DNA from: Kappaphycus alvarezii
Taxonomy: Eukaryota; Rhodophyta; Florideophyceae; Gigartinales; Solieriaceae
Assembly: GCA_002205965.3 (NCBI GenBank)
Contig: NADL03000008.1
Coordinates: 868,001-932,000 of the forward strand
Reading direction: 5' to 3'
Length of the DNA: 64,000 nucleotides
The position numbers were made by a program, and so were the translations under genes. This document shows, piece by piece, positions 21,640 to 32,799 of the stretch. Position 1 is the first letter of the stretch. Every line of letters starts with the position of its first letter. The notes beneath the pieces are model-generated. The model worked only from the letters and a program-made list of their open reading frames with translations. It was not told the DNA's origin and did no database searches.

Positions 21640-24600
21640 TTAGCCAGCATGACAGAGGGCAGTTCTGGACCTTTTAGGTCACATTTCTTCCGGATTACCA
21701 TCCATTCATTCCTTCGCACTGACAAGAGGCTCATAGATTTGACTTGAAGGGATCAGAAGTGGAGAATAATCTGTTTTCTAGTGTGAAATTATCGAAAATG
21801 TTAAAAAACTTGAACACGTGAATCCAGGGTTATGGGTTCTACAGGTAGCGGAAGACCAAAATGTTGATTTTTTCCAATTGTGTTCTTCCCGTCAATAATG
21901 CAAGACAAGAGGACACTGAATGCAGACATCCCTCGCACAGTCATTTTCTCCTTTTCTGTGGAGAAAAACGACGTAAATTATATTTTGCTACTACTTTAAA
22001 GATTGATCTTCTTGCATTTTTGATCATTTTGTACGGCTCAATTTCCCCCTTTCGAAGAAGACTGTCCGAGAGTTTCCGTATTTGGAGTCTTTGCTTTCTT
22101 CGAAGCCGAATCTTCTGAATCAGGCGGATAATAAACGAGTTAAGATGATTAAATATGGATTGGAACTTCTTTTCTGCGATAATTCAAAGAATAACAAGCA
22201 TATCCGTTCAGAGCTGGAGTTTTTCCAGCTCCGGCTACATGGCCAATACTTTCAAGCTTTTAATTGGATTAACTCGACTCAATTTATTGCTCTCTTTTTT
22301 CAGCGTACACTACGCTCATCTCTAACTTCGTGCAGGTATCTCGGATGCTAAATTTTGCAAGAAAGTGTGAAATTATCACCGATATTTTTTCTATCAGTGC
22401 ACGCTCTTGCCAAGCTGAAAGCTTTAAGGAAAGGATCAGTGGATAGGACAATAAAATCCTTTTAAATCACATGGTTAATTAAAAAAAGCTGAAGAGATCA
22501 ATGATTCTATCTAGAATTTAATTCTGAGTACTGAGTGATTCCCAGTTTTCCATGTTACTATTCTGCGCTTTTATGCAAAACGTTGCTTTTTCTTGAAGAC
22601 AAGCTTATTTTTTTCGAATGAGCGGGAAATAAATTGTCAATCATTTTTGCAGTTTTGCATTTAGGTAACTGTCTGCCAAGAGCCCCTTAGACCGTAAATT
22701 GTTCATGTTTCGAATATGGTCATCCATTTCATGGCCGAGAGGTCTTTCGTAGATCCAAAAAGATTCACAACGGGTCTTGTTTTGATTTTATGTGTCGTCA
22801 ACGCCGAGACAGAAGACTGGTTCACGATGTACCGTAACACTATGTAATCCCGTATGAACAAAAAAGTACGACCGAATCGTATTGGAAGGCAGCCAAAGAT
22901 CCGCCAAGTTATAGATGGCGAAGTGAAAAACAGTGTAAATCTCTAGAAATCAGCGCGTTACTTAAGTAATGGAAACCTGATCCAAACGCTTCTACGAGAG
23001 TTGAAATATTGAATTATTTCCGCGAAAACCCCACAACCTTTGGCCTCGCGCTGGAAGCCGGATGGACGGTGTTGATCCTCTCGATAAAATCACTTTGGAT
23101 GATGCATCTATGTCCAGCGAGCTATAGATATTAACTGCAAGTTAAAGGATCATATATTATACTAGAGCTCCTCCTTTTGGAAACCCCCTTGTTTTCTTTG
23201 GAGATCCACAGCTGAAGAGCTCTATCATGAAATGTTTATTCAGTCAGTGGTTGAGAGATATCAATAACCTAATAAATCTAATGGAAACGGTATGGATGTT
23301 CTTCTTCACACCTCGACAGAGAGTACATTAAATTTTAAGGAAGGCTACTAAAATTTTTATTTCTCATTGTCAATTCTTCATAGCAGTAGAATATCAAACT
23401 TCACTTTTCGAAGCAGAAAAAACTGTAGACTCACTTTTTGAAGTGGTGAAGAAGTTGAAATTCCATTTTTGCAGCACTTTTGACCATTAAATTTCGAAGG
23501 CCATACCCATCACGATACATGCCGAACCGTGCCATGCTCTACTACTGTATTTATGTTACCTAAAAACTCAAACTTTATACCAGAATTGATGCATGCTGTC
23601 GCACATTCGCACAAATTTCTCACGCATAGTACAGTATATGTCTTGTCAGATATGGGGATTCCCAACTTCACTTCTCGTAGCAGTTTATAAGTTGAACCTC
23701 ACTCTTCGCAGCGCTTTGTTTCATATATCAGTGCCTGTGGGCCTACCGATTCTATTTGTATGAAATACTATTACTTTACCTGCATATCCATGAAAAAACT
23801 GATGTATGTGATGGATGTGCGTTCGTGAAAGACGGCAATTTCGCCATATTCGCACTTTTCCATACCACAATGCTCATTGAAGTATTTTGAAAAATTTTAG
23901 TGCCGGACGGAGCTCCATTTTCATTATTGTTTCATCACCGATAGCAAACAGTTGTTGGATACTCATATATTTCAAACCTTGTGTCCATCTACACATATCT
24001 ATACCTACGAAAAGCTTGAATCCTACGTACACGAGACTGAATTTGTACGGAAACTGAATTGGGGCATTAAATGTTACGGTGTGAGTTCTGTCGCCCATTT
24101 TATGCTTGTCATCCTTTCTTAAACTATCAAAATATATTGGGCATAAGTGCTGAAACTCTATTATTGTCCAATTTCCTACTTCTTTCCGTCTCTTTTACTA
24201 GTCTTAGATAATTCGAGTCAAACAGAACTATACCCGCGCCATAATCGTTTTCCTTGCTGACTATTTCATCATTAACAGCCTTGAAAGTGAATTTTTATGT
24301 ATTATCTCATGCAAAGTTGGCGTATGTACAGTGTCAATATTTTTTATTGCGATCCGGCTCTCTATGGAAATTCTTTTGATTAAATCAATTGTCAGTAAAT
24401 GAGAATAGTTTTTGGTTGTCCCACTGCCTTGAGAGGCGAGAATTAATGTTCTCGAACAATAAATTAAAATAATAAATCAATTTTAAACCCCATCTGTATG
24501 TTCCGGTACACGAAATTATCGACAATTTCAGTTGGTTATAAGCCGTGACGGATACCGTACCCATCAACATACATTCCGAGCGATTTTTGTGTAGATATTT

Positions 24601-25050
24601 TTCAATTAATTCCATAAAGGTTGGTGGTTTGCAAAAATAATATCTGTGTCTCGAATGACCTTTCGATAGAAATTCAGTAGTTTCCACAAAAAAAGATCCA
24701 TATATTAGTCTGCTGTATGCATCTGCAGGCCTTCGAACGACAATCAAGCGACACATAAGATGAAAAATACTTTGAAATATCAAAGATAGTTCAGTATCAA
24801 TCACTTAGGCCTTTTCATTTTTTCGCTATTAAATGAGGTAAAATTTAGGGGTATTCAATTGTCGCAAAGATTTGAATGTAGCCATTAGGTAAATTGTTGG
24901 GCGATTTAATAGTTTCCTATTGATCAGTTAGAGTTCTTGTGTGTTTTTACTAAAAAAAGAGTCACTATCCATTTGACTGATGTCGGGGTAGCTAAGCCAG
25001 GCTTCATCCGCTCACCTAACAGCCTTCAAATTTCCATTACTTCTTCAAAT
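21640..25050. other. AT-rich region, nothing firmly identified
   Basis: Several unassigned frames occur: 21861-22118 and 22082-22351 on +, 24098-23874 and 24804-24385 on -. The last has 139 codons and reads smoothly (HSRHRYYFCKPPTFMELIEK) but I do not recognise it. A short motif around CACTTTTCGAAGCAG recurs with variants near 23400, 23430, 23670 and 23700. Confidence 0.35.
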
Positions 25051-25057
25051 ATGAAGG

Positions 25058-25321
25058 CTACAGGATGATATCTGCAAGCCGCAGCCCAGTGCCTTGGATG
25101 AGGAGTGGTACCTCAAACTGGTTATCAAGACCGACGGTACGTGTGAAATTCATGGCAACCGTATTGAGAATGACATTGTGGCGATGGAAAGAACAGATAC
25201 TGGTAGGGTAGAAGTCGGCAACATCCTCGGCGGACACTTTATACGGCCCGAGGTAAGTACGGTACTGTGACTGAAAATATATACGCAGTACTGTACAGTA
25301 TATTGCTCTTCTCACATACAT
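25058..25321 (-). pseudogene. Non-LTR C-terminal fragment
   Basis: The - strand frame ends RHNVILNTVAMNFTRTVGLD, then FEVPLLIQGTGLRLADIIL, matching the RHDSLRNVI...FEVPLLVP...LRPADILF block at 17270-17405. It keeps the Glu and Asp of the putative nuclease but nothing beyond. The upstream zinc-finger cysteines are not visible. Confidence 0.65.
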
Positions 25322-25714
25322 TTAAATGCTCTTGGTACTCATATTTCTTGATCTAAGCTGCCGAGGACTACGTGTGAATGTATTAAAATATTACCTCAGG
25401 GCCAACAGACTACTTATGCTTACTATTTCTGGCAAGAACACTCATCGGTCGTTCAATCCAACTATGTAGACAGACATACTGAGTACATTGGACCAAAGAA
25501 TCGCCAAAACCTCCCTTCTTGCTGCCTCTGTATTCCATAATCACTCGTCTGCCTTTTCTTTTGTCAGTAATGATGCTTCATTAGCAATTATGGCTGCCTC
25601 TACAGGTCGATTTATCTATCTTTCCGGAAGCAATCAATCCAATCTGCTATCGAAATTGGCGAGAAACTCTCACCATGACCTTATTTTGATAAGAGAATAT
25701 GGGTATGGTGTTTA

Positions 25715-25985
25715 AAGTAAGTGGGAGAGAGGAAAATAAGTAGTTCCCTTTTGTTGGCCTTGGCTCGAAGACACCGGCTACACAGAAAATATGATGTTCG
25801 TCTAGCAGCGGTGAAATAGTAAATTTTATTGTTTTCTGCATAGTTCACCTCAGGTACTCTGCCGGTCCATCTTCAGCCATTCAATGAAAATCACTCAGAT
25901 CCGGGGGCGTAACTATTGGACGGCATGGCTTCCACCAGAATCCTGTACAGGGAGATATGATTCTCTGTTTCTGTTACCGTCCTTC
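25715..25985 (-). repeat. LTR fragment, low-coordinate copy
   Basis: Matches 31248-31522 in direct orientation with long shared words such as GATGTTCGTCTAGCAGC and TCCATCTTCAGCCATTCAAT. Similarity stops abruptly at AAGTGGGAGAGAGG on the left. This looks like the U3 part of the 3' LTR. Confidence 0.7.
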
Positions 25986-26439
25986 GGAAGACATGTATGT
26001 CTTTTCCTTTTGACGCATTAAATACAATACACAACTTATTCTAATCCTCATCCCCAGACTCTTGCCCTATCGTCCTGCGGCCTCTAGCTTAATGAGGTCT
26101 TTCACACAACAGAACATCAAAATATTCACTCATTAAACGAAAACTCTAAGTAGCTCCACAATCGCTAACTTAGTTTCTATGGTTTGGGATGAAGTGTTCT
26201 GAATCAATCCACTTCTCGCAGGAACGCAGGGAACACAACACAAAATACAAAAACAACGATTTCACAATATAAAATAACATTACAATGACACAAAACATAA
26301 CAGCCTAATTGGACACCAGTAAACTCCCATAAAACCCTGTGGAAAAAATGGGAGAAGGTTTATCCAACTTAACGGCACTATACCTTCAAATAAACAGCAG
26401 AGATATGAAATACAAAAATTGTTAATTCAACGCAAATGT

Positions 26440-27540
26440 AGAATAGACCGTGCTGGGACGAGCAATAAAATGTCAAGGAAATTGAAGTCGAATCATTTCA
26501 ACCATACGCCTTAGCACATCGCGTGCCATCACTTTCGTTAAGAGATCCGTAGGTCGGTTCTCAGAATCCACATGAGAAAGACAAAACGTTTTTTGTGAGA
26601 TAAGTTCTCGCATATGATGCATTTTCAAATCGATATGCTCATTTTCAAATCGATATGCTTATTACGGGCGGAAACAGCCATGTTTCTTGTTAAAGTCTGC
26701 GTAGCAGTGCAATCCATTAACACTTGTGTTGCGGGAAAGACGTTATTTTCGCTCCATGGCTCGTAATGCGAAACTTCCCAAAACAAATTGCGACGCCATG
26801 AGAGCTCCTTAGCACATGAAGAGAGAGCAATATACTCAGACTCGGCTGATGAAAGAGCAACAATTGTTTGCCTCTTACTTCTCTAGTAGATTGGACAGTC
26901 GTTGACGGTGATAATGAAACCCGTTGTGGACCTTCTAGTCTCCTTGCATCCTCCCCAATCAGCGTCAACGCACGCGACGAGGTTGGTAGCAGGAAAGGAC
27001 GCACGGTGGGGATACCTAAGTCCGTAGGAAGTCGTGCCTGCAAGATATCGAAGAAACCTTTTAAGAAATGCGTAAAAGTTTGGGGTAGGTGCCGAAGATG
27101 ACGGGCCAGAGAAGCTGTTGGAAAAGAAATGTCTGGGCGAGTGGAAACGGCCAAGTAGAGAAGACCACCAATGGCGGAACGATATCGAAAATGGTCGACT
27201 GGAGACAAAAGACGTTCTCCTGGATGAGCTGGTAAGAGTTCTGCATTGAGAGGGAACGGAGTTTGAACAGCGTTTGCATGAGTAGGGCCAAAGGTGTTGA
27301 GACGCTGTATTCTGTAGGTATTTTGAGTGACGACGAGAAAATCTGGTTTTGAAGAAATGCTCCAACCAAGAAAAGAGTTCAGCTCTCCAAAAAGCTTGAC
27401 TTCAAATTCAGCAGCAAGTTTAGACTTGAAAAATGTCATGATGGGCGGACTGTTAGATGCGGAAGCAATTTCGTCAACAGCAATAGCCATAATGATGAAC
27501 TCAGAACCTTTTCGAAAGAGATAGAGTCATACGTCATATT
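26440..27540 (-). pseudogene. Copia: RT C-terminus and RNase H, catalytic motif mutated
   Basis: The frame 27490-26717 begins MAIAVDEIASASNS where the catalytic YVDD of copia RT belongs: Tyr is Ala and the second Asp is Glu. ELNSFLGWSI, RYRSAIGGLLYLAVSTRPDI and, after a shift (27365-26883), LVACVDADWGGCKETRRSTT follow, the last being the RNase H start. About 26880-26500 continues with SAESEYIALSSCAKE and NKHIDLKM. A 20-base tandem duplication at about 26620-26660 shifts the frame again. Confidence 0.85.
26620..26660. repeat. 20-bp tandem duplication in RNase H
   Basis: CATTTTCAAATCGATATGCT is present twice back to back. On the - strand this repeats the codons for the HIDLKM block and, being 20 bases, breaks the frame. 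Confidence 0.9.
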
Positions 27541-27589
27541 TGGATGTTTTGAATTGCCATGATTTCAAACTTTTGTCCAACAAAGAACC

Positions 27590-28140
27590 CTAAATCTCAC
27601 CTGCTTGCCTTAAGCCGTACATGGAACGCATAAATTTTGCAACGAAACAGGGTATGCTTTGAATAATTGTTGAGTTTTTCGGCTGTTCCATTATAATAGG
27701 TAAGTCCAACTCACCGTGCAGGTAAGCATTAGCAATGCCGGCGCCCTCGAGTATTGAACCTCTACTGGCAACAAAGGAAAGCAGGAGACGTATTGTCTCA
27801 TGCGTTGCCACTGGGACCTAAGTATTGTCGCGATTGAAGTCGATCCAAGTTTTTTGGAGATCACCTCGGCGCAGCAACGGGGCCTGTATAACAGACCATC
27901 CAATTTGTTTTTGATCCAAAATACCCAAGTAAACGGAACTGGCTTCATAGAAGATTCGCGAGGAATTAGAATCCAGGACTTGCTTTTTGCAAGAGCATTA
28001 TACTCTCTTTCAATCTCTTTGGCCCATTGCAGATCTTGGCAAGCTTGCGCGAAACTCCGTGGCAGAGAAAAGGCCAATAGAGTCTTCTTTGATAAGAAAA
28101 GGGAAGGCTCAAATGCTATTGCAGCATTGAGTGCGGGCAT
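27590..28140 (-). pseudogene. Copia: reverse transcriptase N-terminal half
   Basis: AKEIEREYNALAKSKSWILI and KPVPFTWVFWIKNKLDG (about 28050-27880) are the copia RT entry and fingers blocks. After a shift, NAYLHGELDLPIIMEQP and MRSMYGLRQAGEI (27750-27590) are the palm and YGLKQA-type block. Joined to the next feature by another shift. The first palm Asp position reads Asn (IANAYLHG) in this copy. Confidence 0.85.
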
Positions 28141-28499
28141 AAGTGTATCTTCGCCCTGTTCGTCATTGTACAGAGGCGAATTCTTATTGTTGTCAAGTGC
28201 ATCGAGTTCTAGCTGTCATGATACTTCATCTATAAGTGTTGGCATACTAGCTAGTGCGTTAGCACCAACAGTGTGAAAGTCCAGTACCCTAGTGATGATT
28301 ACGCGTTCTGTTGGTGGGTTTTAAGCTCGACATAACGTGACCTCACTTTCCATTCCCACAAAATAGCCAAACACACTACGAGGGAGTAATTTATTGTGAG
28401 CTGCATTCTTAGGTTGGTATAAGAACGAATATCCCTTTTGACCGAACTCAGGAATTCATTTGAAATCGATACGGGTGTTCACATTCCAGAGCAGGATCG

Positions 28500-29210
28500 G
28501 AGTTTTACCATTAATTCTGCTCGAAGGAGCGCGGTTGGGAAGCCAATTTGAGTGATGAACAGCTTCGCCCTGCAATTTGAAATCAAGCTCGCTGGACATC
28601 AATAGAACACTTGGTCGAATCCAATGTTCTTGTATGAGACGCTCCGCAGACCCGTTACTCTCGGATGCATGTGCAGGAGAATAATGAAGCCTAATTACAT
28701 TCTAGTGTGCAAAGTACTTGACATCTTAACTGCGGTTCTCCTCAGCTCGGCCCAGCTGAATGTTCGAGAGAGTTAATCTTTGATTTAGTTCCGTATGTGA
28801 ACAATTGCGATACCATTCCACTTTATGAGCTGTTTCGTCCTTATTTTTTAATAAGAATACATCGGACTTTGATGTGTAGTCATCTAATATGCTTCAGGTG
28901 TAGCAATTACCGGCAAAACTTGGAGGAACGGGACCGGAGGTATCGATATGTATGAGCTGCAATTTTTGCGATGTTTGGTAGTCAATTGATGACAAAGGTG
29001 CACACCTTGCCTTACCCCGCAAAAAAGGCAAGCATTTAATGCATTTGAGGGAGTTAACGTCAAAACGAGGTACTGAGGGTACTGCATGTGAACGCTTATT
29101 GTAACGATCAATGCCAAGATGACCATTTCTTCCGTGCCACTCAAGCGCATGTCTTTTGCAAATTGATGGTGATAGTGGCAAAAGCTTGATTGGGAGGATC
29201 AGATCCAAGC
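28500..29210 (-). pseudogene. Copia: pre-integrase and integrase
   Basis: ALEWHGRNGHLGIDRYNKR with LKCIKCLPFLRGKA gives the HHCC zinc-binding set (29160-29030). QLIHIDTSGPVPPSF holds the first catalytic Asp and DDYTSKSDVFLLKNK follows. HYSPAHASESNGSAERL (about 28690-28640) includes the catalytic Glu region. QGEAVHHSNWLPNRAPSS and INGKTPILLWN complete the core. Stops near 28900 and 28720 interrupt it. The second Asp lies in a decayed stretch. Confidence 0.85.
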
Positions 29211-29521
29211 TTCAATAAGTATAACCCATTCTCTAATGGTATCTCGTTAAGAACTTGCCAACTCGACTTATCAATGATATAGCAACCGTTAAAGGTTCGT
29301 ATCGAATCTTTGAATGCAAAAATAAACATCAAACTTGGGCATCCAACGGAGAAAATATTCGATGAGAAATAGAGAGCATGAAAAGCCTCAACAATAATTC
29401 CATTTGGCAGAGGAATCCGAACTTATCCCTTTCCTACGAGTTTTAAAACACCAGATGCCGCTTTCATATTCTTAATTTCAATTACTACATAGGAAATAAA
29501 TGCACCACGAGAGGAAAAGAA

Positions 29522-29545
29522 GTGATGAGTAGCTCCGGAGTCAAC
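29522..29545 (-). other. Copia aspartic protease active site
   Basis: The - strand reads DSGATHHF, the classic copia protease motif with intact Asp-Ser-Gly, preceded by KRKSAVV and followed by FSSRGAFISYVVIEIKNMK. The surrounding protease is otherwise open over roughly 60 codons in this frame. Confidence 0.85.
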
Positions 29546-29889
29546 GACTGCAGATTTCCGTTTGCTAGATGAAATAAGAGCCAATTTGCGCTCTTAAGTG
29601 AACTCTTCTTCGATACATGCAACAAAACCAAAGTTATAATTGTTTTCGTAATTCATTTCAGCACGACGGGAACATGGATCACACTATTGCTGGCCAAAAT
29701 GTGAACTTTGTATTTCTCTTTAATTTTGACCTTGTTTCGGCCAAAAACGAGAGCGATTGTTTGTTATACGTCCTGCAGTTGGGAGCAGTATCAGGAGTGC
29801 ATCACGGTGCGGAGAACAGAGATGTTCGATGCGTTTGTTTTGAAGAAGCACCTTTTTGATAAAGACCAGGTCCTTCTTGATTTCTTTCA

Positions 29890-30714
29890 CCGGAAATCCT
29901 GTCCCAACAATCTCGCACCACAGTAATGGCAACGTCTTTTGTCTATCGAAAACCGATCATGTTTAGGACCAGAGCCCTGGCTGTTACCTTGCCCACCTTG
30001 ATTGTTTTGAGCTTTCCCACGCCCACTACTTGCACCTCTGCTACCCACTTGTTCGTTCAAATTGGTTTTGGGCTCCTGTGGCGATTTAGACGTCTGTTGT
30101 TGTTTTGGATTGAGGAGGTTCGACCGATGAGCGATTTTGGCTTGACCTGCATTGACAATCATTTTCAAATACAAGATCCGGAATGTTTGCTACCATTGCC
30201 AAGGGGAAAACAAAACCGGTAAAGAGCGAAGAAGTTTGGAATTCTTCTCCTTTTTATCGAGTTCGGCATCGTATGTCCCGAGCTCACCGATAATGCTCAA
30301 AAATGACGCGATGTGTTTGTCAAAATTTTCTCCGTCCTTGAAGATAACGTAATCGAGTTCCTTCTTGAGGTTCTGAATGACTTGGGCATTTGACATAGTA
30401 AAAATGCGCTTCAATTCACCCCACAGCTGTCCCGCAGTCTTTTCCTCGTCATCCACAAACTTTCGTGTTTGGGATGCAACAGCGTCGTCGAGGCATAACA
30501 TTATGCTGCCTTTAGTACGAGCAGACTTGGCCAACCATCTTTCCGCTGCCCCTTGCGTAACTTCTTCCCTTGAGGGATTGTGGGAAGGGCCTATCAAAGT
30601 TGGGTCAGATCAATGCAAGTAGGCCTTCATTCTCCGTCTCCATTGGATAAATTCTGCAGCAACTTTAAGTTTAGGAACTTTAGATAGGGAGTCATTGCCG
30701 TCCCCACCAGCCAT
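29890..30714 (-). pseudogene. Copia: gag
   Basis: Starts at ATG 30714 (MAGGDGNDSLSKVPKLKV). The FIQWRRRMKAYLH block fits a copia gag N-terminus. One in-frame TGA follows, then the frame runs from about 30597 to 30190 with AERWLAKSARTKGSIMLCLD and TAGQLWGELKRIFTMSNAQV, matching the UBN2-type gag core. A shifted frame (30174-29890) has a Gly/Gln-rich stretch and RRCHYCGARLLGQDF, a zinc knuckle that has lost its His and last Cys. Confidence 0.85.
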
Positions 30715-31247
30715 AGCTGTACGCGAAAAAAGACAAAATATATATATAGAGAAAGCAAAAATAAAAGAGGAGGTACAAGGTGGAGACTCTATGACCACTT
30801 GATAAGCGAACTTATACACTTGATGAACAAAAAGCCTTGAAATCATGATCGTCAACTTGAACCTTCACAGCGTGAAGGCCCTTGACCCCCGAATACTCTT
30901 CGGATGAGAACGTCGGACCTTAGACCCCAATAAGATGCTCCTGGTGCAAAGGTCGGACCTCTGGCCTCCGGTTGGACACTCCGGGTGTGTTCTACTAATC
31001 CGAATAAACCACGGATGAGTAGTAGCAACAACTGATGACTTGAGTTTGGTAGTGTTTCGTTTGCCCTCTGTTCCTCTTGCCCTGTACCCTGGCCTTAGCA
31101 CTCTGTAGGTTGCAGGGCAAGAGGACTTGTGATGTAGGGAAGGGGACACGCGGCAAGGGAACGAGAGGGAGGAGATATATGCAAGGATGGGGCAACAACA
31201 ACAAACGTTGGATAGGATGACTTTACCGATGCTACCGTAAAGGAAGT
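30715..31247 (-). other. Candidate 5' LTR remainder and primer-binding site
   Basis: The - strand TGGTCATAGAGTC near 30793-30781 resembles the TGGTATCAGAGC primer site, complementary to initiator tRNA-Met, used by plant copia. The sequence on its right, starting TGATAAGCG on +, would be the LTR end. A perfect 7-bp hairpin (CCTTCAC/GTGAAGG) lies at 30862-30878. Confidence 0.45.
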
Positions 31248-31522
31248 GGGAGAGAGGAGGTCCCAGTTCCCTTTTGCTGGCCGTGGTTCGAGGACCCCTG
31301 CCGCACTCTATGTTCACAACAGAAAATATGTGATGTTCGTCTAGCAGCAGGGAAATAGTAAATTACTGTTGTTTTCTGCGTTGTGCACCTCGGCTACTCT
31401 TCCGGTCCATCTTCAGCCATTCAATGGAAATCACTAAGGTCCGGGTGCGTAACTGTTGGACGGCATGGCTTCCGCCAGAGTCCTGCACAGGTACATATGA
31501 TTCTCGTTTCTGTCAGTGTTCT
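31248..31522 (-). repeat. LTR fragment, high-coordinate copy
   Basis: Partner of 25715-25985; the end at 31522 gives TG at the start of the - strand copy. Confidence 0.7.
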
Positions 31523-31660
31523 CAAAAGTTCAGAACCAATCAGAATCTCTTTCAGTAATCGTTTCAAACGGTGTAATGTATAGCGTCGTTTTACCTGGAG
31601 ATCCCCTCTCCTCTCCTTGGTACATAATGGAAAGGGTTAACAGAAAAATGGAACATTACA

Positions 31661-31713
31661 GACGGTTGGAACCTTCCGTAGCAAATTGGAACGTTACGGA
31701 AGCTGGAACCGTC
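31661..31713. repeat. Imperfect inverted repeat
   Basis: GACGGTTGGAACCTTCCGTA and TACGGAAGCTGGAACCGTC are imperfectly complementary arms of about 20 bases separated by 14 bases. Position and sequence suggest a hairpin or small element end. The surrounding 31523-32213 has no recognisable gene. Confidence 0.6.
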
Positions 31714-32213
31714 CATAACCGCCAGAAGACCAAACTCCCCTTGCAGAAAAATCTCCCTTCGGTCTAGTCACCTGAAAAAGACAAAACAGGAGATTTTAGT
31801 ACTGTAGGAGTTGATTTTTAATGCAATTTTATGATTTTAGTACTGTCCAGCGAAGAATTGAAAAATTTTCGCTGTCTATAAAAACTCTGGTTCTGGCGGT
31901 CGGGCAGACCCTCGACACCAGCAACAAGTACCAGCAAAATAACAAAAAATACCTCAACTCAAAAAGCAACCAACTCAACATGCTCCCCCTTCCTCTCCCT
32001 CTGTGCACTACTAACCGGCCCTCAAACCCCGCTCAGTGTCCCTCGTCGGGCGGCGTCGCTTGTGTGTATGCAAGGGCATCGTTCGGCGATACCTGAGAGT
32101 TTAGTCTACCTAAACTTCCTCGCTACAGAGGGCGGAGCACTTCGTGTGCACAGGTAAGCAAGGAACTTTTGGGGAAACTTCGCCCTAGTGGCATAAAGAG
32201 GGGGTAAGGTTAA

Positions 32214-32325
32214 GAGGTGGGAAAGTAGTAAAGAGGTGGGAAAGAGGTAAAGAGGTGAGAAAGAGATAAAGAGGTGGGAAAGAGGTAAAGAGGTGGGAAA
32301 GAGGTAAAAAGGAGGGAAGTAGTGG
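32214..32325 (+). repeat. 19-bp purine minisatellite
   Basis: Five units of GAGGTGGGAAAGAGGTAAA with single-base variants begin at 32214 and run to 32308, then a decayed partial unit. The + strand is almost pure purine, so the array could adopt triplex or other non-B structure. Confidence 0.95.
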
Positions 32326-32726
32326 ATTACTGCAGGAAGGTAACTCCGCTGGTCCCGCCCATCGTCACATCCACCCGTCGTCACATCCACCCTACCCGTA
32401 GCTCTTCCGCAGGGAAACCGATCTCGCCAGCAACAAGAGGGTCATCGGAGGACATTGACAAACTCATCGACTCTGTCATTGAAAAAGGGCAGAAAGAACC
32501 CGAGGGTAGTAGCAATAGGTTGAAAACAGACTCCTAAACGTCGAGGGAGTCTGTGTACCCGAGAAGCAGGTTCATAGACGACGAGGCGGAAGAGGGCAGC
32601 GAAGAGGACACCGAAAAGGAGGTGGACTTCGTAGGCGAGTCCATGGTTACTCGGCAGCCGGAAATACCGGAGGAACCTGGCGTACGGAAACAACGAGAAG
32701 TCCTGAATCTCATCTCTGCTTTGAAT
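32322..32726 (+). pseudogene. Acidic low-complexity frame, unassigned
   Basis: From 32322 a + strand frame reads through KLIDSVIEKGQKEPEGSSNR, a TAA at about 32535, then FIDDEAEEGSEEDTEKEVDF and PEIPEEPGVRKQREVLNLIS. Same frame on both sides of the stop, and charged composition unlike the surroundings, suggest a once-coded acidic linker, perhaps retroelement gag. I do not recognise it. Confidence 0.3.
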
Positions 32727-32799
32727 TGAGTACAGCCCCGGAACATTGAACTAGTGTAGAAACAACGAACCCATTGAATCATTTAGAGAAGGAAAAACG

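Larger units (their letters stand above)
25715..31522 (-). mobile_element. Copia element, best preserved in window
   Basis: A Ty1/copia element on the - strand with domains in order: gag (30714-29890), protease (DSGATHHF at 29522-29545), pre-integrase (about 29160-29030), integrase (28980-28500), RT (28140-27440) and RNase H (27000-26440). A direct repeat pair 25715-25985 and 31248-31522 brackets it. The right copy reads TGACAGAAACGAGAATC from its high-coordinate end, as an LTR start would. A candidate primer-binding site reading TGGTCATAGAGTC on the - strand lies near 30793-30781. If so, the 5' LTR is about 725 bases and the 3' LTR is truncated at 25715. It is a different copia lineage from the other copies here. 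Bases 25322-25714 show nothing clear. Confidence 0.8.
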
